A stretch of 64,000 nt of DNA from Cristatella mucedo. Lineage: Eukaryota; Bryozoa; Phylactolaemata; Cristatellidae. The notes under the pieces were generated by a model. It had not been told where the DNA came from and ran no database searches. It saw only the letters and a program-made list of their open reading frames with translations. Positions 18,555 to 29,925 of the stretch are shown piece by piece (within the stretch, counting starts at the first letter, position 1; every line of letters begins with the position of its first letter). The translations under genes were made by a program, and so were the position numbers. The stretch covers positions 2,354,001 through 2,418,000 of the forward strand of contig WPIO01000060.1 in assembly GCA_009760855.2 (NCBI GenBank), written 5' to 3'.

Positions 18555-19114
18555 TGTCCTATATTAATTAGAATTAACTTCCAAGATCTTGTAACAGGAC
18601 TAGGAAGAGGAGTATGATGACAATTTGGAAACATACAATCACAAACATCGCTACTATTTTCAGAAATTTCAATATCATGATCTTTTATTATAATTTTCGG
18701 AAAATGTAATTCTTCAAGTTCTTTATCATAATCATACTTTGTTTTCCAAGAATGTTCATCTTTGTCATAAAAACAATAATCAGTACTAACATTAATATTA
18801 TAATTAGTATGATGTTTACATTGTGTTAATGTTTCACTTTGTAATTTTGAATTATTTAATACAATTTCTTTATATTTCTCAGGCCATTTCATTTTACTAA
18901 TTTCAGATCTTCTCCTTTTACACTTTTCAATGTGCTTTTCAACTAAACATTTTCTCCAATAAACGGCTTTAGAAACAACTTTTTGTAAAATATAATCAAA
19001 ACTATAAACTCTATAAATTTTATCAAATAAACATGTATTACATTCTGGAAAAGTACACTTTGAAACAAAAGAACTTAGTTCTTTAACCTTAGTAGGTAGA
19101 TCAATTCTATGCAT
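18500..19114 (-). CDS. Cys-rich 204-residue protein, intact, unknown
   Basis: This is the longest unbroken frame of the element. It has two similar Cys clusters, CTFPECNTCLFDK at residues 20-32 and CDCMFPNCHHTPLPSP near residues 157-172, both with a C-x-F-P-x-C core. The middle is basic and helical (RKCLVEKHIEKCKRRRSEI) with a W-P-E-K motif. It may bind zinc. Its 3' end overlaps the start of the membrane-protein gene by about 55 bases. No family was recognised. That it is open while nearly all neighbours are broken could be chance, younger selection on a host-adopted gene, or a stop simply not yet hit. Confidence 0.6.
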   Translation of the reverse strand: MHRIDLPTKVKELSSFVSKCTFPECNTCLFDKIYRVYSFDYILQKVVSKAVYWRKCLVEKHIEKCKRRRSEISKMKWPEKYKEIVLNNSKLQSETLTQCKHHTNYNINVSTDYCFYDKDEHSWKTKYDYDKELEELHFPKIIIKDHDIEISENSSDVCDCMFPNCHHTPLPSPVTRSWKLILINIGQCQTFEPNTQIPSIIKYF

Positions 19115-19299
19115 TGAGTGTTTTTAAATATATTATTAACTCGTTTTTTTCAACTGCTTGCTTTTCTCCTTTTCTCCTGAGCAATGTTCTAGAAACATGA
19201 AACAAACGCATTTGTATAATATAATAAATAAATCATTTAAATAAAATTATGTTGACTGTAATATAGATAAAATATAACACACAAGTTTTAATGTTAGAG
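19115..19299. other. Right flank of the viral element, AT-rich, no gene
   Basis: This AT-rich stretch has no open frame. The element should end here or shortly after, because base composition changes by about 19,330. No terminal inverted repeat can be checked, as the left end is outside the window. Confidence 0.4.
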
Positions 19300-19404
19300 G
19301 AAAAGTAAATTATTAGGACCATTTCACTTTCAAGGCTTCGAAATGCGAACGATAGTGAGCATGAGGAGGATTGAAGGGGGAATTGTCCTAATAAGTTACT
19401 TTTC
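19300..19404. repeat. Inverted repeat with 26-27 base arms (MITE-like hairpin)
   Basis: The left arm aaaagtaaattattaggacc (19301-19320) pairs with gtcctaataagttactttt (about 19384-19402) with only a few mismatches. The arms enclose about 50 bases. No clear target duplication flanks it. Confidence 0.7.
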
Positions 19405-19515
19405 TTGCAAGAAGGGTTCGATCCTCCATTGCCATCTGTAATCGGCGGCGATAGCCGTTCCGGTTCTTCTATCGCTATACAAATGAGGCAGTAAAATCTG
19501 CTTATATTTTTTTAT
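19405..19515 (+). mobile_element. SINE family A, partial
   Basis: This has box B-like gggttcgatcctcc and the body ggcggcgatagccgttccgg with ttcttctatcgctatacaaa and aggcagtaaaatctgctta. The head is missing; the hairpin at 19300-19404 takes its place. Confidence 0.6.
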
Positions 19516-19799
19516 AACCCAACTGTGTTTAACAGCGTTTGCTACGTCTATGTGAATACTCCTCGGTGTGCTTGAGCCGGCTGAAACTATGCATGCTGTT
19601 GTAAATCGCCAATTATGCGCTTCCGTTTTAGTAGATGAGACGTGTATAGAAAGCGACTCGGTATATTTTGACTTATGTAATATTGAATATCGTAGATTAT
19701 ATGTACTATACATACACACGTATGGAGTCAAAACTAGCCGAGCTGACTTCTGCATTGATTTCCTTATATTTATTTATTTATAAAATTAATTTGTTAAAT
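19516..19799. other. No recognisable feature
   Basis: This is unique-looking AT-rich host DNA. Short frames on both strands show no family features. Confidence 0.4.
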
Positions 19800-19920
19800 T
19801 TTTTAAGAGAACTTATTTGCTATTCAGGCGCTTCACGTACGCCACGGGGCTCGAGCCCACGACCTCGGCCAGACCTTAGTCGGGGCGAGCACCTCAACTA
19901 CTAGGCCAAACTAGCACGGC
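19800..19920 (-). mobile_element. SINE family B (tRNA-Ser/Leu-like head, LINE-like tail)
   Basis: On the - strand a head with ggtttggcc...ggtgctcgccccga, box B ggctcgagccccgtggc, and the tail with gcgcctgaatag...aagttctct are recognisable. The + strand shows it reversed. Confidence 0.7.
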
Positions 19921-20679
19921 AAATAGGCCACAAACACGGGATTGGTATTGACGCTTTACTTTTGGACGGGTAAAAAATAAGTAAACGTGTCACACCTGTC
20001 ACCTCAGAGCACAACCAGCAAGTTTCAGGCGCTGCATCGACGATGCGTGCAGATACTCCTATAAAAAAAGAAGTGCTCAAACCCTAATATGGCAAGTTTT
20101 TTTCGCGTCACGGAGTTGTGAGAATCAAAAACACATGCCAATATATTGCATGACACTGTAATACCCCACGACTCTGGACTTGACAGCTAAACCTCAAGCT
20201 GTTGGGAGCCTATTTGCGTGTCTGCAGGAAGTAACCTCTCGTACCAGCAGTAATATACCGGCCGTTGTTTATGCTTTTTCTCATGTGGCGTCGTTGTTAG
20301 CACTGCGTGCAGAATGTCAAGCGCTGCGTTGTCAATGACGGCGTATATAATTGGTGCCGGTGCATTGTGATTTTTTGCGCTTTGCCTTGTCGTTGGCTCA
20401 GACTGAGCGTGTGACAACAACCGGTACGGTCACTCGCGGCAAAAGACGACAAACGTTATCTGACGCTGACATGAAGTCGCAACCGAAGGGAGACTTGGTA
20501 CCGTGGGGTGCTGATCAGTTTGAGCGGGCCGTTGTGCACGATAAAGTCATGGTACTACCCTCCGGCCTCACACTCGAGCCTTCGAGAGTGAATGCTGCCG
20601 CCGCCCAGCACATGCCGCCTAGAATAGAGGAGGTTTTAGAAGAAACTCGGTCTCGGCAGTCTCAAATTAATTTTTTACG
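19921..20679. other. No gene identified
   Basis: A 124-codon + frame (20,351-20,725) runs into the SINE at 20,680 and has no recognisable domain. Nothing else was seen. Confidence 0.35.
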
Positions 20680-20815
20680 CGTGGTTAAGGTGCTCGCCCC
20701 GACCAAGATCTGTCCGAGGTCATAGGCTCGAGCCCCGTGGCATACGTGAAGCGTCTGAATAGAGATTAAGTTCTCTTGGGGTGCTATTCGAATGAATTAT
20801 ATTTATGCATTATAA
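20680..20815 (+). mobile_element. SINE family B
   Basis: The order is gtggttaaggtgctcgcccc, ggctcgagccccgtgg, then the LINE-like hairpin tail tagagattaagttctcttgg and atgaattatattta. Confidence 0.75.
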
Positions 20816-21467
20816 AAGCGGCAAATCAGCAGGGAATTTACGGAATTTTTTGTTGGCATTAGAAATCAGCTATCAGTGTATGAGGCAATGAATGTTCTAA
20901 CTACTCAAAACATGATTAGAAGCTTTATTGAGCGAAACGAGAGCGACACGGTTGAAATGAAAGCCACTTTTGGCTGCTCCAATTGATGAGGTACCTGAAT
21001 TTCGCAGTCGAGTTTCAAAGTGCCTACCTAACGCAAATATTCCTGCTTAGCACGAGCCACAGCTCAACCTGCAATTCGATAGGGACGATAAGCGGGGAGT
21101 TTGAGGTCATCTCTGCCCGCTAGGGCTAACCGAGTAGATGGGGAAGCCGATTTGTATAGCAGCAACCCCTCCCCGAAAACCGGCCAGCGGAAGGACTGTT
21201 GCGCCGACTGACTTGCGTAGTTCTTATCAGGCCGCTGGTCCGGTGAACTGGGAATGGTAGTGTCTGAACCAGCCTTTCTTGGCGATGCCAAGGTTAAATT
21301 ATCATCTACCGATGGACAGGGCTGCGGAAAGATAGTTTCCTTTGCAGCCACCCCGATAAAGTGGGAGACCTACTTAAATCAAATCGATTACGTTGCTGCC
21401 TCGTCCGGCTGGTCTGAGATTGAGAAGGCCTCACATCATGTTGCCAGTTGAAAGGGTCCCACCGTGA
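20816..21467. other. Possible decayed LTR-retrotransposon gag remnant, otherwise unassigned
   Basis: Near 21,350-21,450 a + frame reads PIKWETYLNQIDYVAASSGW, then EIEKASHHVAS. The spacing of W, F/Y and GW resembles the gag of Gypsy or BEL elements. It is short and single, so this is weak. The rest shows nothing. Confidence 0.25.
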
Positions 21468-22745
21468 AATAATAATAATAATAATAGTAATGTACTTGAT
21501 AAAGCGCCCTCAGAGAACCTAATCTCTTTCTAGGCACTTTATATTTGCTGCAAAGTGAAATGCAATTGAATTATAAGTAAAATCAAGCTTGAAAAACCAA
21601 AAAAATGAATAACATGGTTAGGGGTGACATGCACAGGGTCAGCATGCGAATGTGGTTAGTGGCATCATGCACAGTGTCAGCACGCATAAGCACATCAAGG
21701 ACGAATCACAGGGACCCACTAAATGCTGTCCTAAATAGGTGTGTCTTTAAGTTCCTTTTAAATGTGGTCAGGTCAGGGGATGTTCTGACGCAGGTCGGGA
21801 GGGAGTTCCAGGCTTTGGGAGCATACGAACTAAATGCACGGTCTCCAAAGGATTTAAGGTTTGAACGAGGTATTTCTAGACTGTTGGATTCCGAAAAGCG
21901 AGTGGTACGATGCTTGGCCTGATGGGGGGAGTATGTCGGAGAGGTAGGCTGGAGCCAAAGAATGAAGGGACCTAAAAGTGAGCGACAAAACCTTGAAGTC
22001 AATACGTTGCTTGACTGGTAGCCAGTGCAGGTCGGCGAGAAGTGGAGTAATGTGGCAACTGCGACGCTCACGACAGACAAGCCTAGCTGCAGAGTTTTGC
22101 ACCAGCTGCAATCGCCTGATCGCACATGCTGGTAGGCCAGTAAGCAGTGAGTTTCAGAAGTCGAGACGAGATGTCACGAATGGATGGACCAACTTAGACG
22201 TGGTATCCTTATCTAAACAAGCCCGAATTTTAGCAATGTTATGAAGCTGAAAATAGGCAGATTTGACCGTGGAGCTGATATGGTCGTCTAACGAGAGGTC
22301 GCTTTGGAATATGACACCTAGATTTCGAGCTGATTCGACAGGAGATATGCGGGCAGAGCCAATTTTGAGAGACAGCCTTTCCAATCTCTGAATCACACTG
22401 GGTTTGCCCATAACTAGTAAGTTAGTTTTATCATCGTTTAGTTTTATTAAATTTGCTTTCATCCATGTGCGGATGTCATGAATGCATGCAGCTAGTGAGT
22501 TTAGAGAATTTGAGGTGCTCGAAGCCTAGGAGGGATCAAAGCAAAGGTACAACTGAGTGTCATCCGCATAGAAGTGAAAGCCTAGATTGTGCTTGGCAAT
22601 CACATCAGCAAGAGGGAGAGTATAAACAGTGAAAAGAACCGGACCTAGCACGGAGCCCTGAGGTACTCGATATTTCAGAGGTACGTCAGATGATCTTTGT
22701 CCATTCACGTCAATACTCTGGAGTCTCCCACTGAGATATTATTGG
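21468..22745 (-). mobile_element. LINE lineage 1 (CR1/L2-like), longest copy
   Basis: On the - strand the order is reverse transcriptase motif [12 protein letters not shown], catalytic [12 protein letters not shown] (near 22,570), then KLNDDKTNLLVMG, TSRLDF, LLADLHWLPVKQRID, YAPKAWNSLPTCVRTSP and FKRNLKTHLFRTAF, followed by the 3' tail hairpin and an (aat)n end at 21,468. The 5' part is missing and two frameshifts split it, so it cannot move by itself. Its catalytic YADD is intact. Confidence 0.92.
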
Positions 22746-22844
22746 GCGTGCTGTCGTACTCAGATATAAGAAACTATGGAAACTAGGCTCGTGTACTTAC
22801 TGAAGGTCCGCATGGGACGCCAGGTTAATGCGAACCAGCGTAAG

Positions 22845-23022
22845 GGAAATATTTCAGCTGATTTAGCAGCATCATTTGTAAAGCGAAACAGAAGAGCTTT
22901 AACGGCTGTCACCACCGCTTGCAGTTGGCAATACAGGACATCCCACTGCAAGATTCGAACCCACGACCCAGGTCGTGAAGAGCGAGCAGCATATCTCCTG
23001 AACTATTACGGCTACTAGGAAA
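22845..23022 (-). mobile_element. SINE family A
   Basis: The reversed SINE is recognised by ctgatttagcagcatcattt at its 3' end, aagagctttaacggctgtc, cttgcagttgg and the box B complement gattcgaacccacgac. Confidence 0.75.
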
Positions 23023-23047
23023 GATTAGGCAGTAGGGTGAAACTGAG

Positions 23048-23225
23048 CCCGCGGTGAGCCGCGATGGCACTCCAGGTAAGGCGGTTGCTTCACACAACCT
23101 CGATCGGGTTCGAATTCTTCGGTGGGCTATTCCTTATCGCCGCTGCAAGCGGTGACGGTAGTCGTAAAGGCTCTTCTGTCGCTGTATACAAAGGGCTACT
23201 GAATCAGCCAGTATCTTTAAAGCTG
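23048..23225 (+). mobile_element. SINE family A
   Basis: The head is gccgcgatggcactccaggt with taaggcggttgcttc; box B is gggttcgaattc; the body is cgctgcaagcggtgacgg with ctcttctgtcgctgtat. It is the best match to the copy in the capsid gene and lies in inverted orientation to its neighbour at 22,845. Confidence 0.8.
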
Positions 23226-23617
23226 AAGCTCGATACAGAGACGCAAGCAAAAAAGGCGCACCCGTCAATCAAGGAAAATTCGCTGCTGCCTCTCCTGCCG
23301 GGATTATTTATAGGGACCTTTGACGACCAGTCTCTGGAAACAGTACATATTGCTGGTAATACCTCAAACACTCGAAGAGGCTTTGGCGTGGGGACGTGAA
23401 TTTTTGAGGAGAGTAGCAGAAGATACAGGTGTAATAATGGGGGAGCTTATGAAATTAGCAATAGGAGGGAAACAAATTGGAGATCCAATGCCCTGATGGA
23501 TTATGTAGACGTATGCTATCGAACATTTGCTTTCAGATGATACTTTTCGCATTCGCCCTTCGCCACAAGCAAAACCTTAATTTTTCTTTCTAATCACTTG
23601 AGGAAATATCATTAACA
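23226..23617. other. No recognisable feature
   Basis: No family features or good exon signals were seen. Confidence 0.35.
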
Positions 23618-23720
23618 ATAATAATAATAATATTAGCAATAACAATCACACACTTACTAAAGGGCTCTGAGAGAACTCAATCTCTTTCTTGGCGCTTTAC
23701 ATTTCGTGCAAAGGATCCTC
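23618..23720 (-). mobile_element. LINE lineage 1 3' tail
   Basis: This has (aat)n, gggctctgagagaactcaat and ctctttcttggcgctttaca, the reverse of the conserved tail hairpin. Confidence 0.75.
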
Positions 23721-25305
23721 ATCCATTTAAGCCTCATCATTTCACGTGGACCAGCGCTTCGCAAGGCAGCAAGGTAGACAGCTCGAGTGATGGCATCAAC
23801 GTGAGTCTGATTATGACAATGACATTGGTGCTGGTCAGTACCGTAGCATGGCAACAGGTGATGCACAGGTGATGCATGTGAAAGATACCTAAGCAGGCCT
23901 GTGCAGATTGAAACGAAGGACTGCTGAACCAAGATGCACACTGCGAGACGGACAACGGGGCCTAATGAAATGAATGGGTTTCATGCCCACCAGCGTAAGT
24001 GAAACGCAATTTAGGCCGTGTTGCCTTCAGCCTTTTAGTGATGGAATTCTTTGAGAAGCGCCTGATCCACAACGGTCTTATTATTTTTGTTTTTTCGTGT
24101 GGGTGTGCGTGCACGTGTAACTTTGGTGCCTGTTTTTCAAGAAACTAGTTCTGAGAATCTGGGAGCAGTAATAAGCCAGCACGATTAGAGTAGTTTTAGA
24201 ACCGATTATAAGGACTCACGGGTGCACTGATGGCTCAAGTGCGGGACATCAGAATTTCTACTAACGTTATAGCGAGGTGTTGCGTTGAATAATCAAAGCT
24301 TTGAGTGTACAGGTAGGTTGGCCCTGCTGACAAGCGCTCACGTTTATCTCGAAGCGGATATCTTCGTTGTTTTGTATCTACGATGCTAAGACAAATTAAA
24401 CAAAACATATTGGGACAGCTAGTACCTCACTCGATCAATGTTCTCAGTTTTGGAAAAGTTTATTCCTAGTCGCTCACATTTCATTTCTTCGTATAATTTT
24501 TATGGGATTTTCGAGTTACTGAGTCTTCTGACTTGTGTTTGATCGTGGTTTTGGTTACAGCATGCAGTTTATAATCTTCTTGAAGAATAGCCAAGCGTGT
24601 AGGTACCGAATTGAGCTAGTCAGCTTGATTCCGGATCTACCTGCGATAGATAAGAAGGTGTAATGGTTATTTCTTGCAATAATCTTTCAGGTGTTGTTTT
24701 CTGACCTGACTACGCGTCTAGCCAAGACGACAATAGATTGTATTTAATAGTTTATTGATTTGGTTACATTTGCAGTGTTACATTAGGAGTTTGGTGAATA
24801 TTTTCCAGCTGTCGGATTTAGCTTTGAAAATGCAATGAATATGGTGTTAATTTGAACAGCTAATCTTTGTGGTCGTTGATTGTTCGGTAAGATTTGTGTG
24901 AGCCCGTTCGATTGCAATACGTGGTTTTTTTACTTCGCCTGCCTTGGAATGGTACGGCTGAGATTGAGCTTGATTTCAGCGACTCTCCTATATTTTTCTT
25001 TATAAGGGTTACGGAATCCTTGCTTTGCCCGGGCATTGATGATTGAGCCATGATTGGAGCATGGTTTTAAGTGGCTCTAATATATTTACTGAAATACTGA
25101 GAGTTCCCTTTGTTTCACCGGTTCGAGAACAATTCTTTATTTTAGCTGTTTCGAGTGGTTTTCTAGATTTTGTTTGCATTGCTGGACACTGTTGTTTGCG
25201 CTTGGACAATGCTGTAATGGTCAAAAATAGCTATGTTTTTTTCACGGGTTTAAAGATATATTGTGAATACAGATGGTAGCATCCCCTCTGAAATCACGTC
25301 ACTCA
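23721..25305. other. No gene identified
   Basis: This 1.6 kb stretch has only short frames and no repeat that was recognised. Confidence 0.35.
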
Positions 25306-26998
25306 ATTTCATGCAGCACCTTAATGTTTACATTCAAGGAGGTCACTTGTGACCTCGTCCAGAAGTTCATATCCAATCAAAGAAGACAACTAGTTCTCTA
25401 GACCCTATTATCACTGTCCTACTTGTACGATGCATTGATCTGCCACTACCATACTTAACTAACATCATTAATATGTCATTACCCTCAGGTCAGCTCCCAG
25501 CACCTTTAAAAAAGGCCATGGTCAGGCCCCTACTCAAGAAAGCAATACTAGACCAAAAGGACATAAGCAACCTACACCTAGTCTTACTTCTATCGTTTTT
25601 AAGTCAGTGGAACGAATCGTGGCAGACCAGCTGCATTCACATATTGAATCTACAAACCGTGCAAGTAAGTTCCAGTCTGGTTTTGGAGCTAACGACTTCA
25701 CAGTCAGCATTGCTTCGGGTGTGCCTTCTTAGTAATGCAGACATAGGTAGAGTATCTCCGCTTTTTATTCGATCTTTCTGCAGCTTTTGATGCTATCAAT
25801 CATTAAGTCCTTCTCGAGCGTCTCTCAGTTCACTTGGGCATCACTGCAATTGCACTGTAACGGTTTTAAGTTTTATCTCAGTGGGAGGCACTCGATTATT
25901 AATGTGAATGGAAAGAAACCATCCGCGAATCTATTAAAGTAAGGGTACTTAGGGGCTCTGAGGTTGGTCCGGTTACTTTCACGGTTTATTATCTCCATCT
26001 TGCCGATATGATTGGCCTGCACAATCTTGGACTTTCCCTTCTGTGCAGATGACACTCAGTTGTAACTTTGCTTTGATTCCTCCAGACTTCCAGAACGTGG
26101 AATTCTCTCAACTCACTTGCTGCTTGTATTGCCGACATCCGCACATGGATGGGAGCACACTTTCTTAAATTGAATGACGATAAATCGACTTACAGGTTAT
26201 GGGAAAATTAAGTGTGATTCGGAAATTGGAAAAGTTAACGCTCAACATTGTTTCTGTCAGCATATCTCCAGTTGAATCTGCAAGAAATCTAGATATCACG
26301 TTCTAAAGTGACCTTTCATTAGACAATCACATCAGCTCCACAGTCAAGTCTGCCTACTTTCAGCTACATAACATTGTAAAAATTCGGGCTTGTTTAGACA
26401 TGCATACCACATCCATATTGGTCCATACGTTTCTGACTTCCCGTCTTGACTTCTGTAACTCACTGCTTGCTGGCCTACGGGTCTGTGGGCTCAGGTGCTA
26501 ACGGCTGGTGCAAAAACTTTGCAGCTAGGCTTGTCTGTCGTGAGCCTCGTAGTTGCCACATCACACCACTTCTCACCGACCTGTACTGGCTACCAGTTAA
26601 GCAGCGGATCGACTTCAAGGTTTTGTCACTCACTTTTAGGTCCCTTCCTACTTTGGCTCCAGCCTACCTATCAGACCTACTGCCCCAGTAGACTAAGCAT
26701 CGTACCACTCGCTTTTCAGTAACTAACAGTTTACCAATACCTCATACAAACCTGAAATCTTTTAGAGACCGTGCATATAGTTCGTATGCTCCCAAAGCCT
26801 GGAACTCACTTCCAACTTCCGTCACGACATTCCCTGACTTGATCACATTTAAAAAGAAATTAAAAGTGCGCCTATTTATGACAGCATTTAGTGGGTCCCT
26901 GTAACTCGTCTTGTATGTGCTTATGCTTGTTAACATTTTTGCATGCTGCCACTAACCATACATGCATGCTGACCCTGTGCATATCACCCCTAACCATA
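25306..26998 (+). mobile_element. LINE lineage 1, decayed long copy
   Basis: The + strand shows pieces of reverse transcriptase in order: LPSGQLPAPLKKAMVRPLLK near 25,480, a remnant of the catalytic CADDTQL near 26,045, then KLNDD near 26,170, LLTDLYWLPVKQRIDFKV near 26,570 and PKAWNSLPT-like sequence near 26,800. Many stops and frameshifts are present. It is more diverged than the copies at 13,791 and 21,468. Confidence 0.82.
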
Positions 26999-27915
26999 GT
27001 ATTCCTGCTTTCTAATCCAGCAACACGCTTGGGATTTCTTATGAGCAGCAGTTCAGTTTTATCGTCGTTTAGTTTCAAGAAATTTTCCGACATCCAGTAT
27101 CAAATGTCGGCAATGCAAGCATTCAGTTTATCAGCTGCTGCATCAGATTCGACTGTTTTAATGAAAAATACAGCTGAGTATCGTCAGCGTAAAAGTGATA
27201 GTCTATTCTATGGGCCTTAATCACTTTTCCACAGGTTGAGTATAAACGAAGAAGAGCAAGGAATCGAGGACGGACCCTTGAGTAACTCCACAGGCCACCG
27301 GTCTCGTGGGTGAGACCTGGCCGTCACACGACACGGATTGAACACGATCAGACAAGTACGATTGCCTCGTCTGCCAGACCGTTCGTTGTTCTCAATCGTT
27401 CTAGTAGGATATCGTGATCAATGGCATCGAAGGCATCAGATAGATCTAGCAAGGCTGGGGCAGTGACATTCCAGTCGTTGTTGCCCAATAGAATGTAATG
27501 TAATCTTATGTAATGTAATGCATCTGTCTGTAACTCCACAAAGATCATGTGGGTGTTATGCAGGAGATTTTTGTATAGCGCGTTCACAGTCTAAGCGGCT
27601 TTCGGTATGCATTTGGTAGCCCACAGACTTCATTTCACGCAACAAAGAGAAAGCGGGAAGCATATGAGAGTCATGAGAGCACTTCATTGTTAATACGGAG
27701 GAGAGCAGTTGCAGTGGAGTGCTGCCTCTTGAACCCTGATTGAAATGCTTATGCCATTTCATTCTTTTCAATATGTGATGCAAGCTGCTTAGCGATAACT
27801 TTTCAAAAATCTTTGATAAAAAAAAGGGAGAAGGACAACTCGGCGATAGTTTGCAAGGACCTCTGTATCTAATCCAGGCCTTCGGGTACATAAATATATC
27901 AGTTACAAAATTCAA
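26999..27915 (-). mobile_element. LINE lineage 2, antisense fragment
   Basis: The - strand carries KLNDDKTELLLIRNPKRVAG (near 27,040) and the reverse transcriptase segment ALLDLSDAFDAIDHDIL (near 27,440). The lineage differs from lineage 1 but matches the copy at 30,120. Confidence 0.75.
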
Positions 27916-28131
27916 TAAATCGTTGCATATATGTATGTATATTTATGTTATATACTTATTTGTATAGATTTACTTATTTACTTATGTTTGCACATCTTAT
28001 CCTTTTGAGTTTGCACCGACATTGAGTCCCCCGCTAGCACATTGAAGTGCAATGGGCGGTACTAGGAGCCTCTCCTATGCTTGAACGATGACCAGCCCCC
28101 CTCTGCCCTTCTTAGCCAGAGACCGTGTGTT

Positions 28132-28265
<134 letters not shown>

Positions 28266-28289
28266 TCGACCAAATTTTCTCCTACAACT

Positions 28290-29450
28290 GCACGCTATCA
28301 TCAACTAGTATTGCCAAATCCTGCTTGTCTGACCACATGCTGATCCCATTCAGTCTACAGAGTGTGGCCTCCTCTGCATCGAAGACCCTTGACACTGGTG
28401 CTATCCACACGAGAATATTTTCGTAACCCCTGCTGCTCAATCCCCTTTCCGACCTGTCATTATTAGTAGAATGCTACAACACCACACTAGCAGACTTGCT
28501 TGACACGTTTTCATACATGATTAAGTGCATTGTGCACCCTCGCCGAGTCGGCCTTGGTTTACCGAAGTTATTAAACAAGCTAGGTCCGCAAAGCTCAAGC
28601 TTGAAAAAGCATATAAAAGATCCGGACTGACTGTCCATAAACAGGCATACGAATGGTTTATTGTAGATTATACCAAACAATCCTAGCAAAGGCCAAGTCT
28701 AGCTTCTATGAAAACATTGTTGAATCTCAGAAGCACAATCCGAAAAATGTTGATGTCTACGATCAATCATCTCCTCAACCACTTTCAGGCTAGCTCCTTA
28801 CCTAGTGATCCTTGCGATGATCTAGCCGATCGCTTCTTTATCCTATTTGTCAACAAGATGGACAATCTCAGGGAGTCCATCCCCATGGTAGCAGCATTCC
28901 TTCTGGAATCATGTCCCTCAATTTCGTCCAGGACCTCAGCATCTACACTCAAGGAGGCCACGAGTGACCTCGTCCTGAAGTTATATCCCAATCAAAAAAG
29001 ACAGCTTGTGCTCAAGACCCTATTTTTACTGTCCTCCTTCTACTATAATAGCAATAAAAATGTATTTGTATAGCACCTTAAAAGAACGTATCCCTATTCT
29101 AGGCACTTTACATATTATAGACAAACCTAACGAGCCCTGCTGAGCAGCGATGCATAGATCTGTTGCTGCGATGCATACTAACATCGTAAATATGTCATTA
29201 GCCTCAGGCTACTCCCCAGCAACTTTCAAAAAGACTATAGTCACGCCACAACTTAAGAAAGCAACACCAGACCAAGAGAACGGCGTCTTTGAGTCCCAGC
29301 GGTCCGCATTGAGGAGTCACATGCCCCGAAAAATGTGGAGCTAAACCTTGCATCGAGAGGTGTTTGGCTAGTAAAGGTACAGCTCGCTCGATCTTAGCCA
29401 AGAGTTTTTATGTGTTGCCTCGGGAATTCGCAGTCGTCTTAGCTGTTGCT
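28290..29450 (+). mobile_element. LINE lineage 1, ORF2 middle part, with an inserted tail
   Basis: Pieces between endonuclease and reverse transcriptase are seen (AKAKSSFYENIVE near 28,690; LADRFFILFVNKMDNLRESI near 28,820; ATSDLVLKLYP near 28,960). A reversed tail (29,045-29,125) interrupts it before the sequence ASGYSPATFKKTIV resumes near 29,200. Confidence 0.7.
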
Positions 29451-29454
29451 TGTT

Positions 29455-29925
29455 CGCATACCGATTACTCCCCCACCAGGCCAAGCATCGTAACACCGCT
29501 TTTCGGAATCTTGCAGTTTACCAATACCTCGTACAAACCTCAAATCCTTTGGAGACCGTGCATTTAGATAGTATGCTCTCAAAGCCTAGAACTCACTCCC
29601 GATTGAGTCACAACATCCCCTGACTTGACCGTATTTAAAAAGAAATTAAAAATGCACCTATTTAGGAGAGCATTTAGTGGATCCCTGCGATTCGTCCTTG
29701 ATGTGCTTATGCGTGCTGACACTGTGCATGCTGCCACTAACCACATTTGCATGCTGACCCTGTGCATGTCACCCCTAATCATGTTATTCGTATTGCTTAT
29801 CAAGCATGATACTCACCAATCAATCACGTTTCTCTTTGCAGCAAATGTAAAGCGCCTAGAAAGATATTTAGTTCTCTGAGGGCGTTTTATCAAGTGCATT
29901 ATTATTATTATTATTATAGAACTTG
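29455..29925 (+). mobile_element. LINE lineage 1, 3' end
   Basis: This holds the end of the reverse transcriptase ORF, then gcctagaaagatatttagtt, ctctgagggcgttttatcaa and (att)n at 29,905. Confidence 0.8.
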
